64,000 nt of DNA. Origin: Sphingosinicella sp942492965 (GTDB lineage: Bacteria > Pseudomonadota > Alphaproteobacteria > Sphingomonadales > Sphingomonadaceae). The stretch covers positions 2,666,001 through 2,730,000 of the forward strand of contig OW818656.1 in assembly GCA_942492965.1 (NCBI GenBank), in the 5' to 3' direction. Each line of letters opens with the position of its first letter. The first letter of the stretch is position 1. Under the pieces are notes generated by a model. That model saw only the letters and a list, made by a program, of their open reading frames with translations, was not told the origin of the DNA and searched no databases. Below, one piece after another: positions 17,741 through 26,666 of the stretch. Position numbers and translations under genes: made by a program.

Positions 17741-18379
17741 ATGGCGCGCATCAAGATTTGCGGCGTGCGCGACCGTGCCGCGATCGATGCCGCCGCGGCG
17801 GCGCGCGCGGACTATGTGGGCTTCGTGTTCTTCGCGAAAAGCCCGCGCAATCTCTCGCTTGATGAAGCGGGCGGGCTTGCCGGCGTGGTGCCGTCCGGCA
17901 TCCGCCGTATCGGCCTGTTCGTGAACGCTGACGACGAGGCGATCGGCGCGGCCGTGCGCTCTGCGCGGCTCGATGGCGTGCAGCTTCACGGAGACGAGGG
18001 GCCGGACCGCGCGGCGGCGGTGAAGGCGCGCTTCGGCGTCGAGGTTTGGAAGGCCATATCGGTCGCGACCCGCGCTGATCTCGCCGCGGCGCGGCACTAT
18101 GCGGGCGTCGCCGATCGTATCCTGTTCGACGCGAAGACACCGACCGACGCGGCGCTGCCCGGCGGCATGGGCGTGCGCTTCGACTGGCGGTTGCTGGCCG
18201 GCTTTGATCCGGGGGCGCCGTGGGGGCTGGCGGGCGGACTTGACGCCTCGACAGTCGGCGAAGCCCTCGCTACGACGCAGGCGCCGCTCGTCGACGTCTC
18301 GTCGGGGGTGGAAGATGCGCCGGGCGTCAAGTCCCCGGCGATGATCAGGGCGTTTTGCGAGGCGGTGCGCGCACGATGA
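17741..18379 (+). CDS. trpF: Phosphoribosylanthranilate isomerase
   Basis: 212 residues; third step of tryptophan synthesis after anthranilate. KICGVRD at 5-11 holds the catalytic Cys7, and ILFDAKT holds the catalytic Asp. The start at 17741 is two bases after the pyrF stop; the longer frame overlaps pyrF and is not needed. The stop overlaps the trpB start (ATGA). Confidence 0.96.
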   Translation: MARIKICGVRDRAAIDAAAAARADYVGFVFFAKSPRNLSLDEAGGLAGVVPSGIRRIGLFVNADDEAIGAAVRSARLDGVQLHGDEGPDRAAAVKARFGVEVWKAISVATRADLAAARHYAGVADRILFDAKTPTDAALPGGMGVRFDWRLLAGFDPGAPWGLAGGLDASTVGEALATTQAPLVDVSSGVEDAPGVKSPAMIRAFCEAVRAR

Positions 18380-19584
18380 CGGTTCAGAACAGCCTGAGAC
18401 AGCAGCCGGACGAGCGCGGCCACTTCGGCGCGTTCGGCGGGCGCTATGTCGCCGAAACGCTGATGCCGCTGATCCTCGATCTTGAGCGCGAATACCGCGC
18501 CGCGCAGATCGACCCGGCATTCCGCGACGAGTTCGAATATCTGCTGAAGCACTATGTCGGCCGCCCGAGCCCGCTGTGGCTGGCGGAGCGGCTGACGACG
18601 GACCTCGGCGGCGCGAAGATTTACCTGAAGCGCGAGGACCTCAATCACACCGGCGCGCACAAGATCAACAACTGCATCGGCCAGATCCTGCTCGCCCGGC
18701 GCATGGGCAAGACCAAGATCATCGCCGAAACGGGCGCGGGTCAGCACGGCGTCGCCACCGCGACAGTGGCCGCGCTCTTCGGCCTTCCCTGCACGATCTT
18801 CATGGGCGCGGTGGACGTGGCGCGCCAGCAGCCGAATGTGTTCCGCATGAAGCTGCTCGGCGCGGAAGTCGTCGCGGTGGAATCGGGCGCGAAGACGCTG
18901 AAGGACGCGATGAACGAGGCGCTGCGCCACTGGGTCGCGAACGTCCACGACACCTTCTACATCATCGGCACGGTGGCGGGGCCGCACCCCTATCCGGAGC
19001 TGGTGCGCGATTTCCAGTCGGTGATCGGCACCGAGGCGCGCGCACAGATCCTGGAGGCGGAAGGCCGCCTGCCGGACATGCTGATCGCGCCGGTCGGCGG
19101 CGGATCGAACGCCATCGGGCTGTTTCACCCGTTCCTCGACGACACGGATGTCGAGATCGTCGGCGTCGAGGCGGCGGGCGAGGGGCTGGACGGCAAGCAT
19201 GCCGCGAGCCTCGCTGGCGGCGTGCCGGGCATCCTCCACGGCAACAAGACCTATCTGCTGCAGGACGAGGACGGCCAGATCACCGAGGCGCACTCGATCT
19301 CGGCGGGGCTCGATTATCCGGGCATCGGGCCGGAGCATGCGTGGCTGCACGACATCGGCCGCGTCCGCTACGAGCCCGTGACGGACGCCGAGGCGCTCGC
19401 CAGTTTCCAGCGGCTGTGCAAGCTGGAAGGCATCATCCCGGCGCTCGAATCCGCGCACGCCATCGCGGCGGCGGAGCGCATCGCGCCGACGCTGGGCAAG
19501 GACAAGATCATCATCGTCAACCTCTCCGGGCGGGGCGACAAGGACATCTTCACGGTGGCCGAGGCGCTGGGGGTGAAGCTGTGA
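18376..19584 (+). CDS. trpB: Tryptophan synthase beta chain
   Basis: 402 residues, PLP-dependent; condenses indole and serine. The PLP-binding Lys lies in HTGAHKINN, and GGGSNAIG binds the cofactor phosphate. Length is standard. The ATG at 18376 overlaps the trpF stop by four bases; an upstream ATG at 18355 lies within trpF. Unusually, trpA does not follow directly: a 100-base palindromic spacer separates the two subunit genes. Confidence 0.97.
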   Translation: MTVQNSLRQQPDERGHFGAFGGRYVAETLMPLILDLEREYRAAQIDPAFRDEFEYLLKHYVGRPSPLWLAERLTTDLGGAKIYLKREDLNHTGAHKINNCIGQILLARRMGKTKIIAETGAGQHGVATATVAALFGLPCTIFMGAVDVARQQPNVFRMKLLGAEVVAVESGAKTLKDAMNEALRHWVANVHDTFYIIGTVAGPHPYPELVRDFQSVIGTEARAQILEAEGRLPDMLIAPVGGGSNAIGLFHPFLDDTDVEIVGVEAAGEGLDGKHAASLAGGVPGILHGNKTYLLQDEDGQITEAHSISAGLDYPGIGPEHAWLHDIGRVRYEPVTDAEALASFQRLCKLEGIIPALESAHAIAAAERIAPTLGKDKIIIVNLSGRGDKDIFTVAEALGVKL

Positions 19585-19598
19585 GAGGTTTTTGTTTG

Positions 19599-19682
19599 CC
19601 CCTCTCCCCAACCCTCTCCCCGGCGGGGAGAGGGAGTACAGTTGAGCCCTCTCCCCCACGGGGAGAGGGTTGGGAGAGGGGG
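19599..19682. repeat. REP-like palindromic element between trpB and trpA
   Basis: Two G/C-rich hairpins made of CCCTCTCCCC and GGGGAGAGGG blocks sit side by side. The outer arms (19599-19621 and 19661-19682) are also complementary, so the whole element can fold as one long inverted repeat. This composition is that of dispersed extragenic palindromes known as REP elements. The right arm ends eight bases before the trpA ATG. Confidence 0.85.
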
Positions 19683-19690
19683 CTGCTCCA

Positions 19691-20500
19691 ATGACAACCC
19701 GCCTTTCCGCAGCCTTTGCCCGCACCGAAGGCCGCGCCGCGCTGGTCACCTTCGTGACGGGCGGCGATCCGACGCCAGCCGATACTGCCGCGATCCTCGA
19801 TGCGCTGGTCGCGGGCGGAGCGGACGTGATCGAACTCGGCATGCCGTTCACTGACCCGATGGCGGACGGCCCGGCGATCCAGCGCGCCAATCTGCGGGCG
19901 CTCGGCGCTGGCACGACGACCGCTGACATCCTTGCCATTGCCAAGGCGTTCCGCGCCCGGCACCCGCTCGTGCCGCTGGTGCTGATGGGCTATGCGAACC
20001 CGATGCTGCGGCGCGGGGCGGAGTGGTTCGCCGGTGCCGCAAAGGATGCGGGCGTGGACGGCGTGATCGCGGTCGACCTGCCGCCGGAGGAAGACCGCGA
20101 GCTTGGCCCTTCGCTGCGCGGGGCGGGGATCGATTTTATCCGGCTGGCGACACCGACGACCGATACGGTGCGTCTGCCTGCGGTGCTGGAGGGCGCAGGT
20201 GGTTTCCTTTACTATGTTTCGGTCGCGGGGATCACGGGGCTGCAGCAGGCGGCGCAGGCCAGTATCGACAGCGCGGTCGCGCGTTTGAAGGCGGCGACCG
20301 ATCTGCCTGTCGTAGTCGGCTTCGGCGTTCGCACGCCGGAGCAGGCCGCCGCGATCGGCCGTGTTGCGGACGGTGTTGTCGTCGGCTCGGCGATCGTCGA
20401 TATCGTGGCGGCGCACGGCGCCGGTGCCGCGCCGCATGTGAAGGATTATGTGGCCGGGCTCGCCGCCGCGCTCGCCACTGCAAGGGAGAAGGCCGCATGA
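19691..20500 (+). CDS. trpA: Tryptophan synthase alpha chain
   Basis: 269 residues, TIM barrel; releases indole from indole-3-glycerol phosphate and channels it to TrpB. The catalytic Glu and Asp lie in VIELGMPFTDPMADGPAIQ (about residues 48-66). The ATG at 19691 gives the family N-terminus. The only Shine-Dalgarno-like purine run before it (GGGAGAGGGGG) is the arm of the palindromic repeat. The stop overlaps accD (ATGA). Confidence 0.97.
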   Translation: MTTRLSAAFARTEGRAALVTFVTGGDPTPADTAAILDALVAGGADVIELGMPFTDPMADGPAIQRANLRALGAGTTTADILAIAKAFRARHPLVPLVLMGYANPMLRRGAEWFAGAAKDAGVDGVIAVDLPPEEDRELGPSLRGAGIDFIRLATPTTDTVRLPAVLEGAGGFLYYVSVAGITGLQQAAQASIDSAVARLKAATDLPVVVGFGVRTPEQAAAIGRVADGVVVGSAIVDIVAAHGAGAAPHVKDYVAGLAAALATAREKAA

Positions 20501-21354
20501 GCTGGCTCGAACGCATCCGCCCCGCGCTCAGTTTCCTTACGAAGAAGGAAACGCCGGACAATCTCTGGACGAAATGCCGGGGCTGCGGCCAGATGAACTT
20601 CCACCGCGAGCTGGTGGACAACATGAATGTCTGCCCGCGCTGCGATTTCCACGAGCGCATCGGCCCGAAGGAGCGCTTCCAGCAGATATTCGACGGCGGC
20701 AAGTACGAGCGGCTGGCGATCCCGTCGGTGACGGAAGACCCGCTGAAATTCCGCGACCAGAAGAAATACACGGACCGCATCAAGGCCGCGCGCGCCGCGA
20801 CCGGAGACCCCGAGGCGTTCGCGATCGCGGAAGGCCAGATCGACGGCACCTCCGCAATCGTGGGAGTGCAGAACTTCGCCTACATGGGGGGATCGATGGG
20901 TATGGGCGTGGGCGAGGCGTTCATCGCCGGGGCGGAAGCCGCGCTGGATAGCCGCGTACCCTATGTGGTGTTCACGGCGGCGGGCGGCGCGCGGATGCAG
21001 GAGGGGCTGCTCAGCCTGATGCAGATGCCGCGCGCGACCGTGCTTACCTCGCTGCTGCGCGAGGCGGGGCTGCCGTATGTCGTCGTCATCACCGATCCGA
21101 CGACGGGCGGCGTCACTGCGTCCTACGCGATGCTCGGCGACGTCCATATCGCGGAGCCGGGCGCGCTCATCGGCTTTGCGGGCCAGCGGGTGATCGAACA
21201 GACCATTCGTGAGAAACTGCCCGAAGGCTTCCAGCGCGCCGAATATCTGCACGAGCACGGCATGGTCGATCTCGTCGTGCACCGGAAGCGCCTGAAGGCG
21301 CAGCTCGGCAGCCTGCTCGGCGTGCTCACGCACGCGCCTGCGAAGGCGGCATGA
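20497..21354 (+). CDS. accD: Acetyl-CoA carboxylase carboxyltransferase subunit beta
   Basis: 285 residues; with AccA transfers the carboxyl group to acetyl-CoA in fatty acid synthesis. An N-terminal zinc finger (CRGC at about 27-30 and CPRC at about 46-49) precedes the crotonase-like carboxyltransferase domain, with GGSMGMGVGEAF and AAGGARMQEG as landmarks. It overlaps trpA by ATGA; the trpA-accD-folC order is common in proteobacteria. Confidence 0.96.
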   Translation: MSWLERIRPALSFLTKKETPDNLWTKCRGCGQMNFHRELVDNMNVCPRCDFHERIGPKERFQQIFDGGKYERLAIPSVTEDPLKFRDQKKYTDRIKAARAATGDPEAFAIAEGQIDGTSAIVGVQNFAYMGGSMGMGVGEAFIAGAEAALDSRVPYVVFTAAGGARMQEGLLSLMQMPRATVLTSLLREAGLPYVVVITDPTTGGVTASYAMLGDVHIAEPGALIGFAGQRVIEQTIREKLPEGFQRAEYLHEHGMVDLVVHRKRLKAQLGSLLGVLTHAPAKAA

Positions 21355-21373
21355 ACCGGATGATGCCGCGCTG

Positions 21374-22705
21374 ATGGCGACCGAGGGGGCCCGGTCAGAA
21401 AATCCCGCGCTCGATGCCCTGCTCGTCGAGGCGAAGGCGCTGCATCCCAATCTGATCGACCTGACGCTCGGCCGCGTCGAACGGCTGCTCGGCAAGCTCG
21501 GCAACCCGCATCACCATCTGCCGCCGGTGTTTCACGTGTCGGGCACGAACGGCAAGGGCTCGACGGCGGCATTCCTGCGCGCCTGCCTTGAGGCGGCGGG
21601 CTACCGTGTCCACGTCTTCACCTCGCCGCATCTGGTGCGCTTCAACGAGCGTATCCGCCTTGCCGGGCGGCTCATCACCGACGGCGAGCTGATCGAGCTT
21701 CTGAACGATGTGATCAGCGTCAACAACGGCGAGCAGATCACGTTTTTCGAGTTGACCACGGCGGCTGCGTTTACGGCCTTCTCGCGCACGCCCGCCGACG
21801 CCTGCGTCATCGAGGTCGGGCTCGGCGGCACGTGGGACGCAACGAATGTGCTCCCGACGGCGGCCATCTGCGGCATCGCGCAGCTCGGGCTCGATCACCA
21901 GCAGTTCCTCGGCAATTCCATCCTCGACATCGCGCGCGAGAAGGCCGGCATCGCCAAGAAGGGCGTTCCGCTCGTCACCTCGCGCTACCCGCAAACGGTT
22001 GCTGCGGCGATCGGCGAGGTGGCGGGGCCGAAGGGCGCCCGCATCATCGCGCGTGGCATCGATTGGGACGTGGGCATCTATCAGGACCAGCTTCACTACC
22101 GCGACGCTAAGGCGAAGCTGACGCTCGGGATGCCGCGCCTGCCCGGCGCGCACCAGATCGACAATGTCGGCCTCGCCGCCGCGATGCTGCGCCACCAGAC
22201 GGCGCTCGCCGTGCCGGACGCGGCGCTGCGTGCCGGGCCGGGCTGGGCGGAATGGCCCGCGCGCCTGCAGCGGCTGGAAAGCGGCCCGCTTCTGGCGCAC
22301 CTGCCGCAGGGCAGCGAACTCTGGCTCGACGGCGGCCACAATCCTTCGGCGGCGCGTGTCATCGTCGATGCCTTTCGCGCGCAGGATATCGCGGCGACGC
22401 CGTTCCACCTCGTGCTCGGTATGCTGCAAAGCAAGGACGCTGCGGCTTTCCTCAAGGCTTTCGCGGGCCGCGTGACGGCGGCACACACCGTGCCGATCCC
22501 CGAGCATGAGTGCGTTCCCCCCGAAGCGCTCGCGAAGCTGGCAGGCGACGTGGGGCTTCCCGCGACGCCCGCCGCCTCGGTCGACGAAGCGCTCCGCCGG
22601 ATCGGCCACGCCGCCGACCGCAAGGCGCCCCCCGTGGTGCTGATCGCGGGGTCGCTCTACCTTGCGGGCGACGTGCTGAAGATCAACGGGCCGCTTCCCG
22701 CTTAA
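21374..22705 (+). CDS. folC: Folylpolyglutamate synthase / dihydrofolate synthase
   Basis: 443 residues of the Mur ligase family. The ATP loop GTNGKGSTAAF is at about 56-66, SPHLVRFNERI follows, and the central domain carries EVGLGGTWDATN. The C-terminal domain starts after WLDGGHNPSAA. It makes dihydrofolate and adds glutamate tails. It ends the trp-accD operon, and its stop overlaps the convergent transporter by four bases. Confidence 0.94.
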   Translation: MATEGARSENPALDALLVEAKALHPNLIDLTLGRVERLLGKLGNPHHHLPPVFHVSGTNGKGSTAAFLRACLEAAGYRVHVFTSPHLVRFNERIRLAGRLITDGELIELLNDVISVNNGEQITFFELTTAAAFTAFSRTPADACVIEVGLGGTWDATNVLPTAAICGIAQLGLDHQQFLGNSILDIAREKAGIAKKGVPLVTSRYPQTVAAAIGEVAGPKGARIIARGIDWDVGIYQDQLHYRDAKAKLTLGMPRLPGAHQIDNVGLAAAMLRHQTALAVPDAALRAGPGWAEWPARLQRLESGPLLAHLPQGSELWLDGGHNPSAARVIVDAFRAQDIAATPFHLVLGMLQSKDAAAFLKAFAGRVTAAHTVPIPEHECVPPEALAKLAGDVGLPATPAASVDEALRRIGHAADRKAPPVVLIAGSLYLAGDVLKINGPLPA

Positions 22706-24033
22706 TCTTCGGCCTTCTCCGTTCCCGCAGTTCCGATCGATGCGTCGATCAGGCCTGCGCGCATCATCAGCCAGAAGAGGAGGATGCCGGGCAGCGCGAT
22801 CGCGGTGGTGAACAGGTAATAGTTCACATAGCCGAAACTCTCGATCAGCGCGCCCGCCGTGGTGCCGGTCATGAAGCGGCCGACGATGCTGGCGAAGGCG
22901 GAGATGAGCGCATACTGCGCGGCGGTGAAGCGAAGATCGGTGAGCGCCGAGAAATAGGCGACGACGCAGACGCCGCCGATGCCGCTCGCGAAATTTTCAA
23001 AGCCGATGGCGAGCGCCATGCCGGTGTTGGAATGCCCGGCGGCGGCGAGTAGCGCGAAGCTGAAGTTGGAGACCGCCATCAGGATCAGGCTGAGCAGCAC
23101 CGAGCGCTTGAGGCCGAGCTTTGCATAGAGCGCGCCGCCTACGAAGATGCCCGCGAGCAGCGCCCAGAAGCCGACGCCGACGTCGTAGATGGCGATTTCC
23201 GTGTTCGTGTAGCCGAGATCTTCGAACAGCAGGCGCAGCGTGAGGTTCGCCAGCGTGTCGCCGATCTTGTGGAGGAGGATGAACAGCAGCACCAGCCACG
23301 CACCGCTGCGCTGCAGGAACTCCGCGAACGGGCCGATGATCGCCGTGCCGAGGGTCTTCAGCGTCTTCCGCGCAGCCACTTCCTTGTGGCGCGGGGGTTC
23401 GCCCATGATGAGCGCGGTGACCGCGGCGGGAAGCGCGAACACCGCGCACAGCATATAGGCCGCGCCCCAGCCGAGATTCCATTGCATCGGGTCGGCGGCC
23501 ACGAGCGCGAGCGCGCCTGCGCCCGCCGCGCCGATGCGCCAGCCGTATTGCGACATGCCCGCGCCGACGCCGAGTTGGCGCGGCTCCAGCAGCTCGATGC
23601 GATAAGCGTCGATGACGATATCGAACGTCGCGCCGGCGACACCCACGAAGATCGCGGCGAGCGCGACGGCCATGATATCGGCCTTTGGGTCCATAAGCCC
23701 GAGATTGATGACCGCAACGATCACAAGCGCCGCCGTGAACAGCATCCACGAGACGCGCTGGCCGAGCCGCCCGAGCAGCGGCAGGCGCACGCCTTCCACC
23801 ACCCACGCCCACAGGAACTTGAAATTGTACGCGAGGAACACGAGCGCGAAGGTGGTGACACTTTTCTTGTCGATACCGTCCTGCGCGAGGCGCGTGGTGA
23901 GCGTTGCGCCGATCATCGCATAGGGAAAGCCCGACGACATGCCGAGGAACAGCGCGGCGAGCGGCGCGGCTTCGAAATAGGGGCGGACACCTGCGGGAAG
24001 ACGGTCCCGAACCGATGCGAATGTGCCCGCCAT
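22702..24033 (-). CDS. ampG: AmpG-like major facilitator transporter
   Basis: 443 residues with about 12 membrane segments. LFLGMSSGFPYAMIGATLT and NFKFLWAWVVEGVRLPLLGRLGQR match the AmpG pattern, in which the first membrane segment is followed by a KFLW motif and the loop 2-3 signature. AmpG imports anhydromuropeptides for cell-wall recycling. No beta-lactamase or ampD is nearby, so another muropeptide or siderophore-like substrate of this MFS subfamily cannot be excluded. Confidence 0.75.
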   Translation of the reverse strand: MAGTFASVRDRLPAGVRPYFEAAPLAALFLGMSSGFPYAMIGATLTTRLAQDGIDKKSVTTFALVFLAYNFKFLWAWVVEGVRLPLLGRLGQRVSWMLFTAALVIVAVINLGLMDPKADIMAVALAAIFVGVAGATFDIVIDAYRIELLEPRQLGVGAGMSQYGWRIGAAGAGALALVAADPMQWNLGWGAAYMLCAVFALPAAVTALIMGEPPRHKEVAARKTLKTLGTAIIGPFAEFLQRSGAWLVLLFILLHKIGDTLANLTLRLLFEDLGYTNTEIAIYDVGVGFWALLAGIFVGGALYAKLGLKRSVLLSLILMAVSNFSFALLAAAGHSNTGMALAIGFENFASGIGGVCVVAYFSALTDLRFTAAQYALISAFASIVGRFMTGTTAGALIESFGYVNYYLFTTAIALPGILLFWLMMRAGLIDASIGTAGTEKAED

Positions 24034-24136
24034 GCCTGCTCCTTCATACTCACCGGGTGCGTGTGTAAGCGAGAAATGGCTGCACGGGAATCTCCCGCGT
24101 TTGCGCTAGGTGTCGGAGAGGTGCGGGTGCGGTAGA

Positions 24137-25297
24137 ATGGCGGGCATGGACGCTCTTTCACCCCCGCGCCGTCCGACGCCCGGCCAGCTTGCGCTGGCGC
24201 GCGCGGTGGCGGAGGGCGGCGGTCTGCAAGACGCGCGCACGGCGACCGTGCCCGCCGCTGTCTACACCGACGCGGCCCGGTTTGCGCTGGAGCGCGAGCG
24301 GCTGTTCGGGCGGCTGCCGGTCGCGATCGCGGCGTCGGCGCTGCTGCCCGAGCCGAACATGGCGGTGCCGCACGACGGCTTCGGCGTGCCGCTGCTTCTC
24401 GCGCGCGACGGCAAGGGCACGGTGCGCGTGTTCCTGAACGTCTGCCGCCATCGCGGCACGCGGCTGATGGACGGCGCGGAGGTGCAGAAGGCGCCGCGCA
24501 TCGTCTGCCCCTATCATGCCTGGGCCTATGGACCCGACGGCCATCTGGCGGGTGTGCCGCGCGCCGACACGTTTCCGGGGCTGGACAAGGCGGAGCGCGG
24601 GCTTTTCGAGCTGCCCTCGCGCGAGGCGGGCGGCATCATCTGGGCGGGGCTGGAGCGGGATCGGGCTTACGATTTCTCGTTTGTCGAAGGGCCGCTTGCC
24701 GCCGATTTCGATGCGCTCGGGCTTGGCGAGATGTATCTCTACAACCGCCGCACGCACGATGTGCCCGCGAACTGGAAGCTCATCATGGATGCGTTCCTTG
24801 AAAGCTACCACGTGCAGCGGCTGCACGCGAAGACGATCGCGCCGTTCTTCGTGGACGGGATCACGGCGGGGGATGTGATCGGCCCGCACGCGCGATCCGC
24901 GGTGGCGCGCGCCGATTATCTGGCGAAAGTGGATATGGAGGACTGGGCGGCGCTGCGCCGCGTCGTCACCTATGCCTATCAACTCGTGCCCGGCACGGTG
25001 CTGGTGTTCTCGCCCGATTATGTGAACCTGATGACGCTGATGCCGCAGGCGGCGGGGCGCACGCTGGTCGAGGATCTCATGCTGATCCCCGAGAAGCCCG
25101 CGACCGCGAAGGCCGAGGATCACTGGCGGCGATCATGGGAACTGCTCGACGGCGGCGTGTTCGGCACCGAGGATTTCGGCGCCGCCGCGCGCGGTCAGCA
25201 GGGGCTGGAAAGCGGCGCAGTGTCGGAGCTGTTGCTCGGCAGCCTCGAACTCGGCATCCGCCGCTTTCACGACACGGTCGAGCGCCTTATCTCATAG
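24137..25297 (+). CDS. Rieske-type aromatic ring-hydroxylating oxygenase, alpha subunit
   Basis: About 386 residues. The Rieske [2Fe-2S] site is complete: C-x-H in CRHRGTRL and C-x2-H in CPYHAWAYG, 18 residues apart. The catalytic domain contains NWKLIMDAFLESYHVQRLH, whose two His are mononuclear iron ligands. No beta subunit, ferredoxin or reductase gene is adjacent, so partners must be encoded elsewhere. The substrate is not predictable. Starts at 24137 and 24146 are both possible. The 3' end overlaps the symporter by 11 bases. Confidence 0.85.
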   Translation: MAGMDALSPPRRPTPGQLALARAVAEGGGLQDARTATVPAAVYTDAARFALERERLFGRLPVAIAASALLPEPNMAVPHDGFGVPLLLARDGKGTVRVFLNVCRHRGTRLMDGAEVQKAPRIVCPYHAWAYGPDGHLAGVPRADTFPGLDKAERGLFELPSREAGGIIWAGLERDRAYDFSFVEGPLAADFDALGLGEMYLYNRRTHDVPANWKLIMDAFLESYHVQRLHAKTIAPFFVDGITAGDVIGPHARSAVARADYLAKVDMEDWAALRRVVTYAYQLVPGTVLVFSPDYVNLMTLMPQAAGRTLVEDLMLIPEKPATAKAEDHWRRSWELLDGGVFGTEDFGAAARGQQGLESGAVSELLLGSLELGIRRFHDTVERLIS

Positions 25298-26573
25298 GCT
25301 CCGGCGTCAGGAGCGGTGGGTCGGTTTCGCCCCGCGACACCACCACGGCGGCGGCGAGATCGCCGGTGACGTTCAGCGTCGTGCGGCACATGTCGAGGAA
25401 ACGGTCGACGCCGAGGATGAGCCCGATGCCCTCGGGCGGCACGCCGACCATGCCGAGGATGAGCGCCACGACGGGCAGCGAGCCTGCAGGCACGCCCGCC
25501 GTGCCAATGCCGCCGAGGATGCACACCAGCATCACCACCACCTGCTGGCCGAGATTGAGTTCGACGCCGAAGAACTGCGCGAGGAACAGCACGGTGACGC
25601 CTTCGAACAGCGCGGTGCCGTTCTGGTTGGCGGTGGCGCCAATGGTGAGCACGAAGCGCGAGACGCGGCGCGGCAGCATCAGCTTGGTTTCCGCGACGCG
25701 CAACGCGGTGGGCAACGTGGCGTTCGACGAGGCGGTGGAAAAGGCCATGACGATCGCCTCTTCCGAATTTCGGAAGAAACGCACGGGCGACATGCCGCCG
25801 AGATATTTCACCGCCAGCGAGTAGACGACGACCATGTGGATGCCGAGCGCGAGGACGACGACGCCGACATAAGACGCGAGGCGGGCGAGCAGATCCCAGC
25901 CGAACAGCGCGGCGAGGTTGAACATGAAGCAGGCGACGGCATAAGGCGCGAGGCGGATGACGAGGTTGATGAGCGTCATCGTCACGTCGAACAGACCTTC
26001 GATCGCGCCCTTCAGCCGCTCGGTCCCCGGCGTGTTCGCGAGCACCATGCCGATGCCGAACATCAGCGCGAAGAACATCACGGCGAGGATGTCGTTGTCC
26101 GCAGCGGCGCGGATGACGTTCGAGGGGACGATGTTGAGCACCGCTTCCACGCCCGAAGGCGCGGTGCGCGAGGTGGCGACGATGGAGGCGGCGCCGTCTC
26201 CGGCATCCGCGAGCAGGCGCTGGGCGAGCGCAGGGTCGATGCCGTCGCCGGGGCGCAGCACGTTCACGAAAAAGAGCCCGATCGCCACCGCCACGGCGGA
26301 AACGCCGATCGTGTAGGCAAGCGTCTTCCAGCCGATGCGGCCGAGCGAGCGGATGTCGCCCATCTCCGCGACGCCGAGCACCAGCGCCGAGAACAGCAGC
26401 GGAATGACCAGCATGAACAGCAGGCGCAGGAACAGCTGGCCGATCGGGCCGGTCACATAGGTCGTGACGGTCTGCACCCACGCGGCGTCGGCGCCTGCGG
26501 TGAAATGCACGACTAGGCCCGCGATGAGACCGAACGCGAACCCGATCAGCATTTTCACATGTAACGGCATCAA
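25287..26573 (-). CDS. Dicarboxylate/amino acid:cation symporter (DAACS family)
   Basis: 428 residues with eight membrane helices and two re-entrant loops typical of GltP/DctA. Diagnostic motifs are TASSNATLPTAL (serine-rich HP1 tip), NQNGTALFEG (an NMDGT variant), GIGTAGVPAGS (HP2) and DRFLDMCRTTLNVTGD (helix 8 substrate ligands). The Arg in helix 8 (MCRTT) favours dicarboxylic substrates such as aspartate, glutamate or C4-dicarboxylates. It appears to be a single-gene unit. Confidence 0.9.
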   Translation of the reverse strand: MMPLHVKMLIGFAFGLIAGLVVHFTAGADAAWVQTVTTYVTGPIGQLFLRLLFMLVIPLLFSALVLGVAEMGDIRSLGRIGWKTLAYTIGVSAVAVAIGLFFVNVLRPGDGIDPALAQRLLADAGDGAASIVATSRTAPSGVEAVLNIVPSNVIRAAADNDILAVMFFALMFGIGMVLANTPGTERLKGAIEGLFDVTMTLINLVIRLAPYAVACFMFNLAALFGWDLLARLASYVGVVVLALGIHMVVVYSLAVKYLGGMSPVRFFRNSEEAIVMAFSTASSNATLPTALRVAETKLMLPRRVSRFVLTIGATANQNGTALFEGVTVLFLAQFFGVELNLGQQVVVMLVCILGGIGTAGVPAGSLPVVALILGMVGVPPEGIGLILGVDRFLDMCRTTLNVTGDLAAAVVVSRGETDPPLLTPEPMR

Positions 26574-26666
26574 TGGCTCCCTCTGCCCGCGCGGCGACGA
26601 TAGACGAGCGGTTTGGCGATGAAAATGCGTTCAGGCGTCGACGGCGGATAGCCTTCGGGTATGGCT

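Noticed and set aside
19599..19682. trpB-trpA palindrome as a transcription terminator or tryptophan attenuator
   Set aside because: No T-run follows either hairpin and no Trp-codon leader peptide is present; a REP-like repeat explains it better.
18097..19944. A 615-codon open frame on the minus strand
   Set aside because: It runs antisense through trpF, trpB and trpA, all clearly coding on the plus strand.
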